Shown one piece after another: positions 36,276 through 45,341 of a stretch of 64,000 bases of DNA (its first letter is position 1; each line of letters starts with the position of its first letter). The notes beneath the pieces were generated by a model. It saw nothing but the letters and a program-made list of their open reading frames with translations, did no database searches and was not told the origin of the DNA. The stretch lies in assembly GCF_016801985.1 (NCBI RefSeq), contig NZ_JAEVLS010000006.1, positions 186,001-250,000 on the forward strand, read 5' to 3'. This stretch comes from Steroidobacter gossypii. GTDB lineage: Bacteria; Pseudomonadota; Gammaproteobacteria; Steroidobacterales; Steroidobacteraceae. Made by a program: the position numbers and the translations under genes.

Positions 36276-36847
36276 CTCCTCTTCGCCTGCAATTCATTGA
36301 TGTCCTTCAGCACCACCTGAGAGTGCCCCTTCGGGTCGACATCTTCGTAGTGACGCACGACCTTGCCTTCCGGGTCGATCAGGAAGGTATCCCGCTTGGC
36401 CAATTCCACCGTGCCGAGGAAACGTTTCAGCACGCCGTATTCCTTGGCCACGGCCTTCTTGTCGTCCGCCAGAATCGGAAACGGCAAACTGTGCTTTTCT
36501 GAAAATTCCTTGTGCGATTCGACGTCATCGACACTGACGCCGAGGATCACCGCGCCGGCGTCCCGGAAGGCGAAGACGTTGTCTCGAAACTCACAGGCCT
36601 GAGTGGTGCAGCCGGGCGTCTTGTCCTTAGGATAGAAGTACAACGCCACCCACTTGCCGCGATAGGACTTCAGATCGTGCCACTTGCCGTTCTGGTCCTG
36701 TAGCTTGAAGTCCGGAGCAGGGCTGCCCACCGAAGGGCTGTCGGCGGCTTCGGCCACGCTGGCGGCGAGCCAGGTGAACGTGACCGCCAGGACCCAGGTG
36801 CGAACCCAGGAATGGATGTTCAGTCGAGACAAACGAACACGGTGCAT
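36272..36847 (-). CDS. Exported BCP/PrxQ-type peroxiredoxin
   Basis: Thiol peroxidase of 191 aa that reduces H2O2 and alkyl peroxides. The peroxidatic Cys80 and resolving Cys85 lie in TPGCTTQACEF, the five-residue spacing of the BCP/PrxQ class. FYPKDKTPGC is the fold signature. Unlike cytosolic Bcp (about 155 aa) it has an N-terminal hydrophobic segment (about 17-35, ending AEAAD), so it is probably periplasmic. The stop codon lies in the last unit of a 37-bp repeat array. Monocistronic. Confidence 0.9.
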   Translation of the reverse strand: MHRVRLSRLNIHSWVRTWVLAVTFTWLAASVAEAADSPSVGSPAPDFKLQDQNGKWHDLKSYRGKWVALYFYPKDKTPGCTTQACEFRDNVFAFRDAGAVILGVSVDDVESHKEFSEKHSLPFPILADDKKAVAKEYGVLKRFLGTVELAKRDTFLIDPEGKVVRHYEDVDPKGHSQVVLKDINELQAKRS

Positions 36848-37056
36848 GGCATTCCCCCGAGGCTTCGATCCCGCAGCACGCGGCGATTGGATGATGACGA
36901 CGCACGATGAGCCAAGCTGACTGTATCGGGCGACATGAAACCTGCGTCACCGAGCAAGCGTAAGTCACTGTGCCATACTAAACGCTCAGCGGCGAGCACC
37001 CGGATCCATCGACAGCGCCCGGAATTTCGCCAACGATTAGGGCACGGATTCAACAT

Positions 37057-38307
37057 ATGAGCGAGCGCACTCCGACATCCGCGCCTCCGGTCGGACCGCC
37101 CAAGGTAGGGTTGGTGTTACCGGGAGGCGGTGCACGGGCCGCCTATCAAGTGGGCGTCCTGCGTGCGCTCGCGGACTTGTTGCCGGCGCGCGCGATCAAT
37201 CCTTTCCCCGTCGTCACCGGCACATCGGCCGGCGCCGTGAACGCCACTGCAATTGCCGTCCACGCCGATCGCTTCCGCGTCGCGGTCGGCAACCTCGAGC
37301 GGGTCTGGCGCAATTTTCAGGTTGGCCAGGTGTTCCGCGCCGACACTTCCAGCATGCTGCGCGCCAGTCTGCATTGGTTCCTCGCCATGATGTCCGGCGG
37401 ATGGTTGCTGCCGCCGCCCAAATCGTTGTTCGACAACTCGCCGTTGCGCGAGCTGATCAAGGAACAGTTCGATTTCAGCCGCATCGGCCGCTCCATCGAG
37501 GATGGCCATCTCGAGGCCCTCGCCATGTCCACCGCCGGGTACGCGAGCACGCGTTCCGTATCGTTTTTCGAAGCCAAATCCGGCTGCGCGCCGTGGCGGC
37601 GCACCCGCCGGGCGGGTCAGCCCGTGTCCTTGTCCGTCGAGCATCTGATGGCCAGTGTGGCGGTGCCGTTCCTGTTTCCGCCGGTGCTGCTCGGCGATGA
37701 GTATTACGGCGACGGGGCGATGCGCGAAGCCAATCCGTTCAGCGCCGCCATCCATCTCGGCGCGCAACGTTTGCTGGTGATCGGTACTCGCAACGAAACA
37801 TCGCCGAACATGGCGGTGCCGCCGTTGTGTCCCACTTTCGGGCAGATCTTCGGATACATGCTCGACTCCTTGTTCACGGACGGCATGTATTCGGATCTCG
37901 AGCGGCTCACGCAGCTGAATCAGATCGTGGACCGCGTGGGCCCGGTCACGGTGAACAGTCCTGACGGCCCCGTGAACCTGCGGAGGGTCGACATGCTGGT
38001 CATCCTGCCGAGCCGCGATCTATCCGAGATAGCGCGCCATCACGTCGCGTCGCTGCCGCGGTCCTTACGTGTGCTGCTGAGAACGTTGGGCGCCATGAAT
38101 ACGGGCGGCGGTCAGCTGATGAGTTATCTGCTGTTCCAGGACACGTACACGCGGGAGTTGATCGCGCTCGGCTATCAGGACGCGATGAAGCGCGCGGACG
38201 ATCTCATGTCGTTCCTTGCCGGCTACTCGGTAGCGTCGACAGGCGCGACGGCCATCCTGCGCCGGATGGACTCACGTAAGGAACAGCGTGCCGAGGCCCA
38301 GAAGTGA
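37057..38307 (+). CDS. Patatin-like phospholipase
   Basis: Serine lipase of the patatin/RssA group, 416 aa. The oxyanion loop GGGARAAYQVGVL (about 23-35), the nucleophile elbow GTSAG (Ser57) and the dyad aspartate YGDGAM (Asp219) are intact. A long C-terminal extension (about 290-416) lacks a known motif. No signal peptide, so it acts in the cytoplasm or at the inner face of the membrane. Its last 36 bp overlap the 3' end of mgtE on the other strand, an unusually long tail-to-tail overlap. Confidence 0.92.
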   Translation: MSERTPTSAPPVGPPKVGLVLPGGGARAAYQVGVLRALADLLPARAINPFPVVTGTSAGAVNATAIAVHADRFRVAVGNLERVWRNFQVGQVFRADTSSMLRASLHWFLAMMSGGWLLPPPKSLFDNSPLRELIKEQFDFSRIGRSIEDGHLEALAMSTAGYASTRSVSFFEAKSGCAPWRRTRRAGQPVSLSVEHLMASVAVPFLFPPVLLGDEYYGDGAMREANPFSAAIHLGAQRLLVIGTRNETSPNMAVPPLCPTFGQIFGYMLDSLFTDGMYSDLERLTQLNQIVDRVGPVTVNSPDGPVNLRRVDMLVILPSRDLSEIARHHVASLPRSLRVLLRTLGAMNTGGGQLMSYLLFQDTYTRELIALGYQDAMKRADDLMSFLAGYSVASTGATAILRRMDSRKEQRAEAQK

Positions 38308-39624
38308 GGCGAAGCCGACGGTATCAGTGACCGTGGTGAGAATCACGCCGCCGGCCAGCGCGGGATCGATGCCCAGGCGCTTGAGCACCAGCGGCACCCC
38401 GACGCCCGCCAATGCGGCGGCCAACATATTGATCACCAACGCAGCGAAGATAATCCCGCCGACGGTCCACGCCTCGAACCAGATCCCCGCGGCCAGGGCC
38501 ACGATGGTGGCGAGCGCGACGCCGTTCAATAAACCCACGGAGATTTCTCGAATCAGCAGCCAGCGCGCGTTGGTCTGCTCGACCTGGCCGACCGCGATAC
38601 CGCGGATGATCAACACCAGGGTCTGACTGCCGGCGATGCCGCCCATGCTGGCGACAATCGGCATGAGCACCGCCAGCGCCACCACTTTCTCGATGGTGGC
38701 CTCGAACAGTCCCACGACGTTGGCGGCCAGAAACGCCGTCGCCAGATTCACGCTCAGCCAGACGGCGCGACGCCGCGCGCTGGTCACAACGCCGGCAAAC
38801 ATATCTTCGTCTTCGCCGAGACCGGCCATGCTCATGACCGAGTGGTCGGCCTCTTCGCGGATCACGTCGACGACGTCGTCGATGGTGATACGTCCGAGCA
38901 GCTTCCCGTCGCTGGTCACGACGGCGGCGGATACGAGGTCGCGGTCCTCGAACAGCTTGGCCACCTCACGCGCCGGAGTTTCCGGCGGAATGCCCTCGAC
39001 GCTCGAGTCCATCACTTCGCCGACAGTCTTCTCGGGGTCCTCGGTGAGCAGGCGGGTGATGTCTACGGCCCCACGGTATCTGTCGTTCCGGTTGACCACG
39101 AACAGCTGGTCGGTGCGGGCGGGCAATTCACCGCGCATGCGCAGATAGCGCAGCACCACTTCCAATGTCACGTCGGCGCGCACGGTGACAGCGTCGAGGT
39201 TCATGAGGCCGCCGGCGCTGTCCTCCTCGAACTGCATGACCGCGCTCAGCCGCTCGCGATCCTGCGCGTCCATGGAGTGGAGCACGCGCTCGTTCAGGGT
39301 CTCGGGCAGGTCGCCGATCAAGTCCGCGAGGTCGTCGACTTCCATGCCTTCGGTGGCGGCGATCAACTCCTCGGCGTCCATGCCGCCGATCAGCTCGCCG
39401 CGCACTTCCTCGTTGAGCTCGATCAGCACATCGCCTTCGATCTCGGGATCCACGAACTCCCAGACGATCTCGCGTCGCGCCGGCGGCAGCGATTCGATCA
39501 GGCTGGCGATTTCCGCCGGATGCAGGCTGTTGATGAGCCGATGCCCGTGGCGCAGCGAGCCTTGCTCGAGCGCGCTACGTAGCGCGGCGAGTCGGGTCTG
39601 CTTTTGTTGCTGAGCTTCGGTCAT
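38272..39624 (-). CDS. mgtE: Magnesium transporter MgtE
   Basis: Mg2+-gated Mg2+ channel of 450 aa. It has an N-terminal acidic helical-repeat domain (about 20-125), two CBS domains (about 130-255) and five membrane helices (about 285-450). PIVASMGGIAGSQT is the conserved membrane signature and GGVILTTVTDTVGF holds the pore aspartate. The ATG at 39624 (MTEAQQQKQTRL) is typical. It follows rapZ on the same strand, with GGA-hairpin copy B in the 178-bp gap, and overlaps the patatin gene tail by 36 bp. Confidence 0.96.
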   Translation of the reverse strand: MTEAQQQKQTRLAALRSALEQGSLRHGHRLINSLHPAEIASLIESLPPARREIVWEFVDPEIEGDVLIELNEEVRGELIGGMDAEELIAATEGMEVDDLADLIGDLPETLNERVLHSMDAQDRERLSAVMQFEEDSAGGLMNLDAVTVRADVTLEVVLRYLRMRGELPARTDQLFVVNRNDRYRGAVDITRLLTEDPEKTVGEVMDSSVEGIPPETPAREVAKLFEDRDLVSAAVVTSDGKLLGRITIDDVVDVIREEADHSVMSMAGLGEDEDMFAGVVTSARRRAVWLSVNLATAFLAANVVGLFEATIEKVVALAVLMPIVASMGGIAGSQTLVLIIRGIAVGQVEQTNARWLLIREISVGLLNGVALATIVALAAGIWFEAWTVGGIIFAALVINMLAAALAGVGVPLVLKRLGIDPALAGGVILTTVTDTVGFASLLGLGTLFLT

Positions 39625-39670
39625 GGCGCGCGCAGTGTAGCGGCGAGCGGCGCGCGCGCAAATCAATGCT

Positions 39671-39770
39671 CGGGATCGGGCATCCAGCCACGACCCGAGC
39701 GCGAGTCGGTGAACGGCGTGACTTTCGCCTTTCGCCGCCGTCTGCGACGGCGGGGTACGTCCGTGTATCC
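39671..39770 (-). repeat. GGA-hairpin element, copy B
   Basis: Minus strand, in the gap after rapZ and before mgtE. Hairpin 1 is GGATACACGGACGTACCC (39753-39770, one mismatch, GGA in the loop; 10/12 to the CsrA consensus). Hairpin 2 is CCGTCGCAGACGG-like (39736-39753). Hairpin 3 is GGCGAAAGTCACGCC (39715-39729). Hairpin 4 is GGCTGGATGCCC (39678-39689), framed by GGGTCG and CGATCCCG. Same order as copies A and C. Confidence 0.82.
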
Positions 39771-39802
39771 GAGGGTGGCCCCTGTCACCGAGATTTAATC
39801 TT

Positions 39803-40675
39803 TTAGCTGGCGCGGTGGACGCCCACGACTTGGTGGCGCGCGTGGACCTGCGGGAACTTGGCGGAAAAATGACGGGCCAGTCGCTCCACCAGATACACCG
39901 AGCGATGCTGACCGCCGGTGCAACCGATCGCGATGGTCAGGTAGCTGCGGTTGGTACGCACCAGCTCCGGAATCCAGTGCTCCAGGAAGCCCACGATATC
40001 GTCGAACATCTTGGTCACTTGCGGATGGCGCTCGAGATACTCGACCACGGCGGGATCGCGACCGGTGAAGCGCGCCAGACCCGGCTCCCAATAGGGATTG
40101 GGCAGGCTGCGCACGTCGAACACGAAATCGGCGTCGCCAGGAACGCCATGTCGAAATGCGAACGACTCGAACAGAATGGACATGCGACCTTCGACGCGTG
40201 CGCCGACCCGCTCGCGGATCAACTCACGTAGTTCGTGCACGCTGGTGCGCGTGGTGTCGATGATCAGATCGGCCGCGTCGGCGATCGGTTCGAGCAACGC
40301 CTGTTCCTGGAGGATCGCGTCGGCCAGGCCCAAGCCTTCGCGACTCAACGGGTGGCGCCGGCGCGTCTCGCTGTAACGTTTCAGCAATGCTTCCTGATCC
40401 GCGCGCAGGAACAGCACTTCACACGCGACGCCGCTGCGCTTCAGATCGGCAACCAGCTTCGGCACGGAAGCGATTTCCGCAGGCCGGTTGCGCGCATCGA
40501 CGCCGACCGCCGTGTAACCGTAAGTCGATTCGCGCGAGCGCACGGTGTGGGAGATGAACATGGGCAGCAGGCCTGCGGGAATGTTGTCCACGCAGTAATA
40601 GTCCAGATCTTCAAGCATGTGCAGCGCCACGCTCTTGCCGGATCCAGACAGGCCGCTGACGATGACGAGACGCAT
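39803..40675 (-). CDS. rapZ: RNase adapter protein RapZ
   Basis: RNA-binding adapter (290 aa) which in E. coli presents the sRNA GlmZ to RNase E and so controls glucosamine-6-phosphate synthase. The Walker A box is IVSGLSGSGKS at the N-terminus. The C-terminal domain shows IGCTGGQHRSVYLVERLA, the conserved RNA-binding/tetramer region. The start at 40675 is normal. In E. coli the order is hpf-ptsN-rapZ-npr; here ptsN is missing from the 204-bp gap and npr from the downstream side. Confidence 0.96.
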   Translation of the reverse strand: MRLVIVSGLSGSGKSVALHMLEDLDYYCVDNIPAGLLPMFISHTVRSRESTYGYTAVGVDARNRPAEIASVPKLVADLKRSGVACEVLFLRADQEALLKRYSETRRRHPLSREGLGLADAILQEQALLEPIADAADLIIDTTRTSVHELRELIRERVGARVEGRMSILFESFAFRHGVPGDADFVFDVRSLPNPYWEPGLARFTGRDPAVVEYLERHPQVTKMFDDIVGFLEHWIPELVRTNRSYLTIAIGCTGGQHRSVYLVERLARHFSAKFPQVHARHQVVGVHRAS

Positions 40676-40778
40676 AACCGATCGCGTGTGTTGCGCAAAG
40701 CGCTAAGTGTGGGCCGCAACTGCGAAGACTACAGCGAGCGCCGAGGGCCCGGCAATGACAAGCGGCGTCACGACGGTT

Positions 40779-40819
40779 CAGCCGCGTCGGCGCGCACCGA
40801 ATGTGCGCGCCGACGGCTG
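40779..40819. repeat. Strong stem-loop in the hpf-rapZ gap
   Basis: TCGGCGCGCAC pairs with GTGCGCGCCGA around the 5-nt loop CGAAT, and after a 2-nt bulge CAGCCG pairs with CGGCTG, giving 17 bp in all. On the plus strand TTTTGC follows, so it looks like an intrinsic terminator facing against the flanking minus-strand genes. On the hpf-rapZ transcript it would be an intercistronic hairpin. Confidence 0.75.
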
Positions 40820-40879
40820 TTTTGCTACTGAACTGTGATCTGTCCGGTGGTTTTTCCGACCGGTCCGCGCCGTGACTGT

Positions 40880-41200
40880 TTATGACGGACGGACTTTCAG
40901 CGCCTCGAGCGGGTGATGATCGGAGAGTTTTTCCTTGTGCTTCTTGACGCGCCGGTCGAGCTTGTCGGCCAGCGCGTCGATGGCCGCGTACATGTCCATG
41001 TCGACCGCGTCGGCGTACACCATGGCGCCGTTCAACAGGACCTTGGCCTCGGCTTTGTGGCGTTGTTTCTCGACGGTGAGGATGCAGTGAACGTCAATGA
41101 TGTGGTCGGAGTGCCTGACGATGCGGTCCAGCTTTTTCTCGACATAACCCTTCATGGAAGTGGTGACATCGACATGGTGACCAGTGACGTTCAGTTGCAT
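40880..41200 (-). CDS. hpf: Ribosome hibernation-promoting factor, short form
   Basis: Binds the 30S decoding centre and helps make inactive 100S ribosomes in stationary phase. 106 aa, so the short HPF type without the dimerising C-terminal domain. VTGHHVDVTTSMKGYVEKKL opens the domain, and the basic C-terminal helix KLDRRVKKHKEKLSDHH is typical. GGAGG lies six bases before the ATG at 41200. It is downstream of rpoN as in enterics, with a long inverted repeat in the 113-bp gap between them. Confidence 0.96.
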   Translation of the reverse strand: MQLNVTGHHVDVTTSMKGYVEKKLDRIVRHSDHIIDVHCILTVEKQRHKAEAKVLLNGAMVYADAVDMDMYAAIDALADKLDRRVKKHKEKLSDHHPLEALKVRPS

Positions 41201-41237
41201 GGAAAGCCTCCACGGCAGTGACTAGGGAACAGGGACC

Positions 41238-41297
41238 GGTGACTGATCGGAGGCGCAATGGCCAGGCGTTCCGGCCAATCTCCAACTACCAGTCACC
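41238..41297. repeat. Imperfect inverted repeat between rpoN and hpf
   Basis: GGTGACTG (41238-41245) pairs with CAGTCACC (41290-41297). Inside, GGAG pairs with CTCC and TGGCC with GGCCA around a 9-nt loop. Just left of it is GGGAACAGGGACC. It resembles in design the inverted repeat at 23229-23313, which also carries a GGGAACGGG word. Confidence 0.6.
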
Positions 41298-41313
41298 AAC
41301 CACATCTGCATTG

Positions 41314-42819
41314 CTATCTCACCGAAACTCTCTTGCGTTCGCTGGACGGAGGTATACCTAGCGCCTCGCGGTATTTCGCAACCGTGCGCCGCGCTACCAG
41401 CACGCCTTCTTGCGACAGAATGTCGGCGATGCGGCTGTCGGAGAGCGGCTTGTCGGGCTCCTCCGCCGCGACCAGCTTGCGGATCTTGGCGCGGATCGCG
41501 GTGGACGACATTTCCGTGCCATCGCTAGCCGCGACGTGGCTGGAAAAGAAATAACGAAACTCGAACACGCCCCGATGCGTGTGCATGTACTTGTTGGTCG
41601 TGACGCGCGAGATGGTCGACTCGTGCATCTGCACGGCCTCGGCCACGTCTTTCAGGATCATCGGCTGCATGTACTCGTCGCCGTTCTCGAGGAACGCCGA
41701 CTGACGCTGCACGATGCATCGTGCAACTTTGAGCAGTGTCTCGTTGCGGATCTCCAGGCTGCGGATCAGCCAACGGGCTTCCTGCAGCTGGGTGCGTAAC
41801 ATCGCGTGGTCCGCGGAACGCCCGATGAGTCCCGCGTAACTCTGATTCACTCGAATGCGCGGCAGGCTCGCGGGATTGATCTCGACCGCCCAGCCTCGCT
41901 CGGTGCGGCGGACAAATACGTCCGGCACGATGTACTCGGCCGGTACGGAATGCACACTCGAGCCGGGGCGCGGCTGACAAGCGCGCACCAGCACCAGGGC
42001 GTTCTCCAATTCTTCTTCAGTAACGCGCAGCTGACGTCTCAGCAGCGCGTACTGCTGTTCGGCGACTTGATCGAGGTAACCGGCGGCGATGGCGAGCGCC
42101 GTTTCGCGGCCCGGCGTATCCGGATCCAGCTGACGAAGCTGTAGTTCGATGCATTCACTGACCGAGCGTGCGCCCACGCCCGCCGGGTCCATCGCCTGCA
42201 CGTGCTTGAGCACGCGCTCGACCTCGGCCGTGGTGGCGACGATCTCGGGTTGTAAATTGCGCGCGATTTCATCGAGCGGCTCGATGACGTAGCCGTCGTC
42301 GTTGATGGCATCGATGATCGCGGCGCCGATGCGCATCTCACGCTCGTTGAGGCGCGACATCTCCAGCTGCCAGGTCAGATGCTCCTGCAGCGTTTCGCCG
42401 CGCGCGTCCGAGAAATCCTGGGAGTGATCGTCGTCGCCCGACCAGGGCGATTCGGCCGGGCCGGTGACCTGCGAATCGCTCCAGTCCTGATCCTCGACGA
42501 TGTCCAGCGGCTGTTCGGCCTCGCGCGCCTCGCCACCATCGTGGTGCTCGTCGGCCTGTTCGCTGCTGGCGCTCGCCTCGGTGCTGGGTGCAGCAGAGGA
42601 TTCGTAAGGGGTTTCGAACTGGGGTTCGAGGGCCGACTCGCCCGTTTCCAGGCTGCCGGACTCGTCTTCGGCCTCCAGCATGACGTTGCTTTCCAGCGCC
42701 TCGCGGATCTGCGCCTGAAGTTCCAGCACAGGCAGCTGCAAAAGGCGGATGGCCTGTTGCAGCTGGGGCGTCATGGTCAGCTGCTGGCCGAGTCGGAGCT
42801 GCAGGGCGGGCTTGAGCAT
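41314..42819 (-). CDS. rpoN: RNA polymerase sigma-54 factor
   Basis: Alternative sigma factor for -24/-12 promoters, needing AAA+ activators (501 aa). Region I is glutamine-rich and begins MLKPALQLRLGQQLTMTPQL. Region II (about 60-140) is very acidic. The core-binding domain and helix-turn-helix precede the RpoN box ARRTVAKYREAL near the C-terminus. The ATG at 42819 is set by the conserved N-terminus. It sits between lptB and hpf, the standard proteobacterial order. Confidence 0.97.
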   Translation of the reverse strand: MLKPALQLRLGQQLTMTPQLQQAIRLLQLPVLELQAQIREALESNVMLEAEDESGSLETGESALEPQFETPYESSAAPSTEASASSEQADEHHDGGEAREAEQPLDIVEDQDWSDSQVTGPAESPWSGDDDHSQDFSDARGETLQEHLTWQLEMSRLNEREMRIGAAIIDAINDDGYVIEPLDEIARNLQPEIVATTAEVERVLKHVQAMDPAGVGARSVSECIELQLRQLDPDTPGRETALAIAAGYLDQVAEQQYALLRRQLRVTEEELENALVLVRACQPRPGSSVHSVPAEYIVPDVFVRRTERGWAVEINPASLPRIRVNQSYAGLIGRSADHAMLRTQLQEARWLIRSLEIRNETLLKVARCIVQRQSAFLENGDEYMQPMILKDVAEAVQMHESTISRVTTNKYMHTHRGVFEFRYFFSSHVAASDGTEMSSTAIRAKIRKLVAAEEPDKPLSDSRIADILSQEGVLVARRTVAKYREALGIPPSSERKRVSVR

Positions 42820-42885
42820 TCGTCTCGCTTGTGGGTCGTCAACACGCCGGCGCAACGGCCGGCCTAGGTCCGGCGGGCGGGACGC

Positions 42886-43611
42886 CTAGAGCCGGAAATC
42901 CTGACCCAAGTACACCTCACGGACCTGCTGGTTTGCAAGGATCTCGTCGGCACTCCCTGCGGCGATCACGACGCCCCCGCTCACGATATAGGCGCGGCCA
43001 CAAATCCCTAGGGTTTCCCGTACGTTATGATCGGTAATCAAGACCCCGATATTGCGGGCGACCAGGTGCTGGATGATGCGCTGGATGTCCAGGACCGAGA
43101 TTGGATCCACGCCCGCGAAGGGCTCGTCCAGCAGCATGAACTCGGGCTCCGCCGCCAGGGCACGCGCAATCTCGACACGGCGGCGCTCGCCGCCCGACAG
43201 GCTCTGGCCCAGGCTGTTGCGGATGTGACCGATATGTAGCTCGTCGAGCAGCGATTCGAGCAGCTCGGCGCGCTTGTCTCTGCTGAGCTCGGGGCGCACC
43301 TCCAGGATTGCCTCGATGTTCTGTTCGACGGTGAGTTTGCGAAACACCGAGGCTTCCTGCGGCAGATAGCCCACGCCGAGCCGCGCGCGCCGATGCACCG
43401 GCAGCCTGGAGATGTCCTGATCGTCGATCAGGATGCGGCCGGCGTCGGTGGGGACCAGGCCGACGATCATGTAAAACGCGGTGGTCTTGCCGGCGCCATT
43501 GGGACCCAGCAGCCCGACCACTTCGCCGCTCGACACTTCCAGCGACAGATCCTTGACGACCTGGCGCGAGCGATATTTCTTGGCCAGTCCCTCGACGCGC
43601 AGACGGCTCAT
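42886..43611 (-). CDS. lptB: LPS export ABC transporter ATPase LptB
   Basis: Cytoplasmic ATPase that powers extraction of LPS from the inner membrane with LptFG (241 aa, as in E. coli). Walker A is GPNGAGKTT, signature [15 protein letters not shown], and Walker [14 protein letters not shown], with the LptB-type [15 protein letters not shown]-loop. Its ATG overlaps the lptA stop (ATGA). Sixty-six bp before rpoN. Confidence 0.97.
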   Translation of the reverse strand: MSRLRVEGLAKKYRSRQVVKDLSLEVSSGEVVGLLGPNGAGKTTAFYMIVGLVPTDAGRILIDDQDISRLPVHRRARLGVGYLPQEASVFRKLTVEQNIEAILEVRPELSRDKRAELLESLLDELHIGHIRNSLGQSLSGGERRRVEIARALAAEPEFMLLDEPFAGVDPISVLDIQRIIQHLVARNIGVLITDHNVRETLGICGRAYIVSGGVVIAAGSADEILANQQVREVYLGQDFRL

Positions 43612-44234
43612 GCGCCGCCTTCGGTGTTGTTCGAGGCCTTGTCCTGCCGCGGGCGAATGATGCCGCGGACGCGGTTCGAGGAGCCGCCCGGATTGATTTG
43701 CACGCGCTCGTCACGGATGTTGTAGATCACCACGTCACCGCGAAACTCGTCTTTGCCATTGCTGAACCATACCTGATTGGTGAGCTTCACCACGCCGGTG
43801 TCGAAGTCGTATTCGATCACGCCGGCGCGACCGCGCACCTGGCGATCGTCGGTGCCCACCTGCTCGAAACGCGCCGGCGAGCCTTCGATGCGCGCGTTGG
43901 CGATCTGTCCATTGACCACTGCCGCGGTCGCGAGGTTCGACTTCAAGTCGGCCTCTTCAGTGCGGATGTGCACGTCCTTCTCGAACGTCCACTGCTGTTT
44001 CTCGGCTTGCCCGTTGCGCGCCCTCGCGGTTTGCGCCTCGATGAACTTGGGCCCCTGGGTCACGCGCACGTTGCCGGAGATGTCCAGCGTGTTGTTGCGG
44101 AAGTCGGAGTTGACCACGTCCGCGCTCCAGACGAAGTCCGCATCCAGCGAAGGCGCCTGCAGGGCGCCGCCTGGCGCGGCGAACAGCAATAACAGCAGCC
44201 CGCCCCAACGCGGCATGTCGATCAGTGTTCGCAT
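43608..44234 (-). CDS. lptA: LPS transport periplasmic bridge protein LptA
   Basis: Forms the beta-jellyroll bridge carrying LPS across the periplasm (208 aa). The signal peptide [20 protein letters not shown] ends near residue 27. The OstA-type core shows [19 protein letters not shown] and the strand [18 protein letters not shown]. The start at 44234 is picked for the signal peptide; the upstream in-frame codons would overlap lptC. Four bp after lptC and overlapping lptB by 4 bp. Confidence 0.93.
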   Translation of the reverse strand: MRTLIDMPRWGGLLLLLFAAPGGALQAPSLDADFVWSADVVNSDFRNNTLDISGNVRVTQGPKFIEAQTARARNGQAEKQQWTFEKDVHIRTEEADLKSNLATAAVVNGQIANARIEGSPARFEQVGTDDRQVRGRAGVIEYDFDTGVVKLTNQVWFSNGKDEFRGDVVIYNIRDERVQINPGGSSNRVRGIIRPRQDKASNNTEGGA

Positions 44235-44238
44235 GCGC

Positions 44239-44826
44239 TCACCGCGGTCGACGCACTTGTTCGGTGGTGGGATCGAATCGACCATTCACTGTCTCCAGCC
44301 GCAGTTTCTCGCTGGTCAGATCGGCGCGCAGACTCTTTACCGTCATCGCATGCTGCCCGAAGCGCATCTGCACCGGTGAGCGGGTGCTGTACGCGATGTT
44401 CTTCTCGGTATCGATCGCCAGCTCGTTGGTGCTCAGGTACGCGTTCGCGTTGCCTTCCAGCGAGCGCAGTTCCACATTGCCTTCCAGTTGCACCACGCGC
44501 GAATTCGGTGGCACCAGGCCGGTGTCGGCGGTCAACGCCCATTGCCAGTCTTCCTTGCCGAAATAGTTCACGCGCACCGATTCCATGGTGATGGCTTCGG
44601 CGCGCGACGGACGGGTCAGCTGCTGTTGGATGCGGCGCGCGATCAGCTCCACGCCGGGCGTGCCGTCTTCGCGCGTGCGCAGGATCACCGCGTCCTTCAG
44701 ATAATAGCCGGGCTGCTCGGGCATTTCGTGGCTCGCCATCGGCATGCCGCCATCGTCGACGAACGCGCCGTAACCGATGACGATGGCGGCGAGCGCGGCG
44801 GCCAGCGATACCCAGCGCCAGTTCAT
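44239..44826 (-). CDS. lptC: LPS export protein LptC
   Basis: Single-pass inner-membrane protein handing LPS from LptB2FG to LptA (195 aa). One N-terminal anchor (about 5-23) is followed by a periplasmic jellyroll (YYLKDAVILRTREDG, LTADTGLVPPNSRVVQLEG). Overlaps the kdsC stop by 4 bp (ATGA) and lies 4 bp before lptA, so the block is tightly coupled. Confidence 0.94.
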   Translation of the reverse strand: MNWRWVSLAAALAAIVIGYGAFVDDGGMPMASHEMPEQPGYYLKDAVILRTREDGTPGVELIARRIQQQLTRPSRAEAITMESVRVNYFGKEDWQWALTADTGLVPPNSRVVQLEGNVELRSLEGNANAYLSTNELAIDTEKNIAYSTRSPVQMRFGQHAMTVKSLRADLTSEKLRLETVNGRFDPTTEQVRRPR

Positions 44827-45341
44827 CCGTGCACCCGTCGATTCACTTCGATCTGCCGCGTTTCGATCAGCAGGTCGCAGACCTCGCGCACGGCGCCCTG
44901 GCCGCCGCTGGCCTGAGTGATGAAGTGTGCGCGTGATTTCACGCTGGGGTGCGCGTCGGCGACCGCGACCGCGAGCCGCGATGCTTCGAACAGCGACAGG
45001 TCGGGCGTGTCGTCACCGACGCTCGCCACCGCCTGAGGTGTGAGATTCAACATGTCGAGCAACTCGCGTAGCGCCGCCAGCTTGTCGTGCACACCCTGCC
45101 GGATCCAGGTCACGCCGAGCTCGCTCATGCGCTTGTCCACGGCCTTGGACTGCCGGCCCGAAATCACCGCCACCTGCAGCCCGGCGTTGAGCACTTGCTT
45201 GATGCCCGCGCCGTCGCGCACGTGAAAACATTTCATTTGCTCGCCGCGGGCGGTGAAGTACAGCCGTCCGTCGGTCAGCACGCCGTCGACATCCAGGACC
45301 AGCAGGCGCACGTCGTTAGCGCGTTCCACCAAGGTGTCCAT
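44823..45341 (-). CDS. kdsC: 3-deoxy-D-manno-octulosonate 8-phosphate phosphatase
   Basis: HAD-family phosphatase releasing Kdo from Kdo-8-phosphate for LPS inner core (172 aa, no cap domain). The nucleophile motif is LDVDGVLTDG, motif II is VISGRQ, and motif III/IV ends with ASVGDDTPDLSLF. Its ATG shares one base with the kdsD stop (TAATG). Confidence 0.96.
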   Translation of the reverse strand: MDTLVERANDVRLLVLDVDGVLTDGRLYFTARGEQMKCFHVRDGAGIKQVLNAGLQVAVISGRQSKAVDKRMSELGVTWIRQGVHDKLAALRELLDMLNLTPQAVASVGDDTPDLSLFEASRLAVAVADAHPSVKSRAHFITQASGGQGAVREVCDLLIETRQIEVNRRVHG

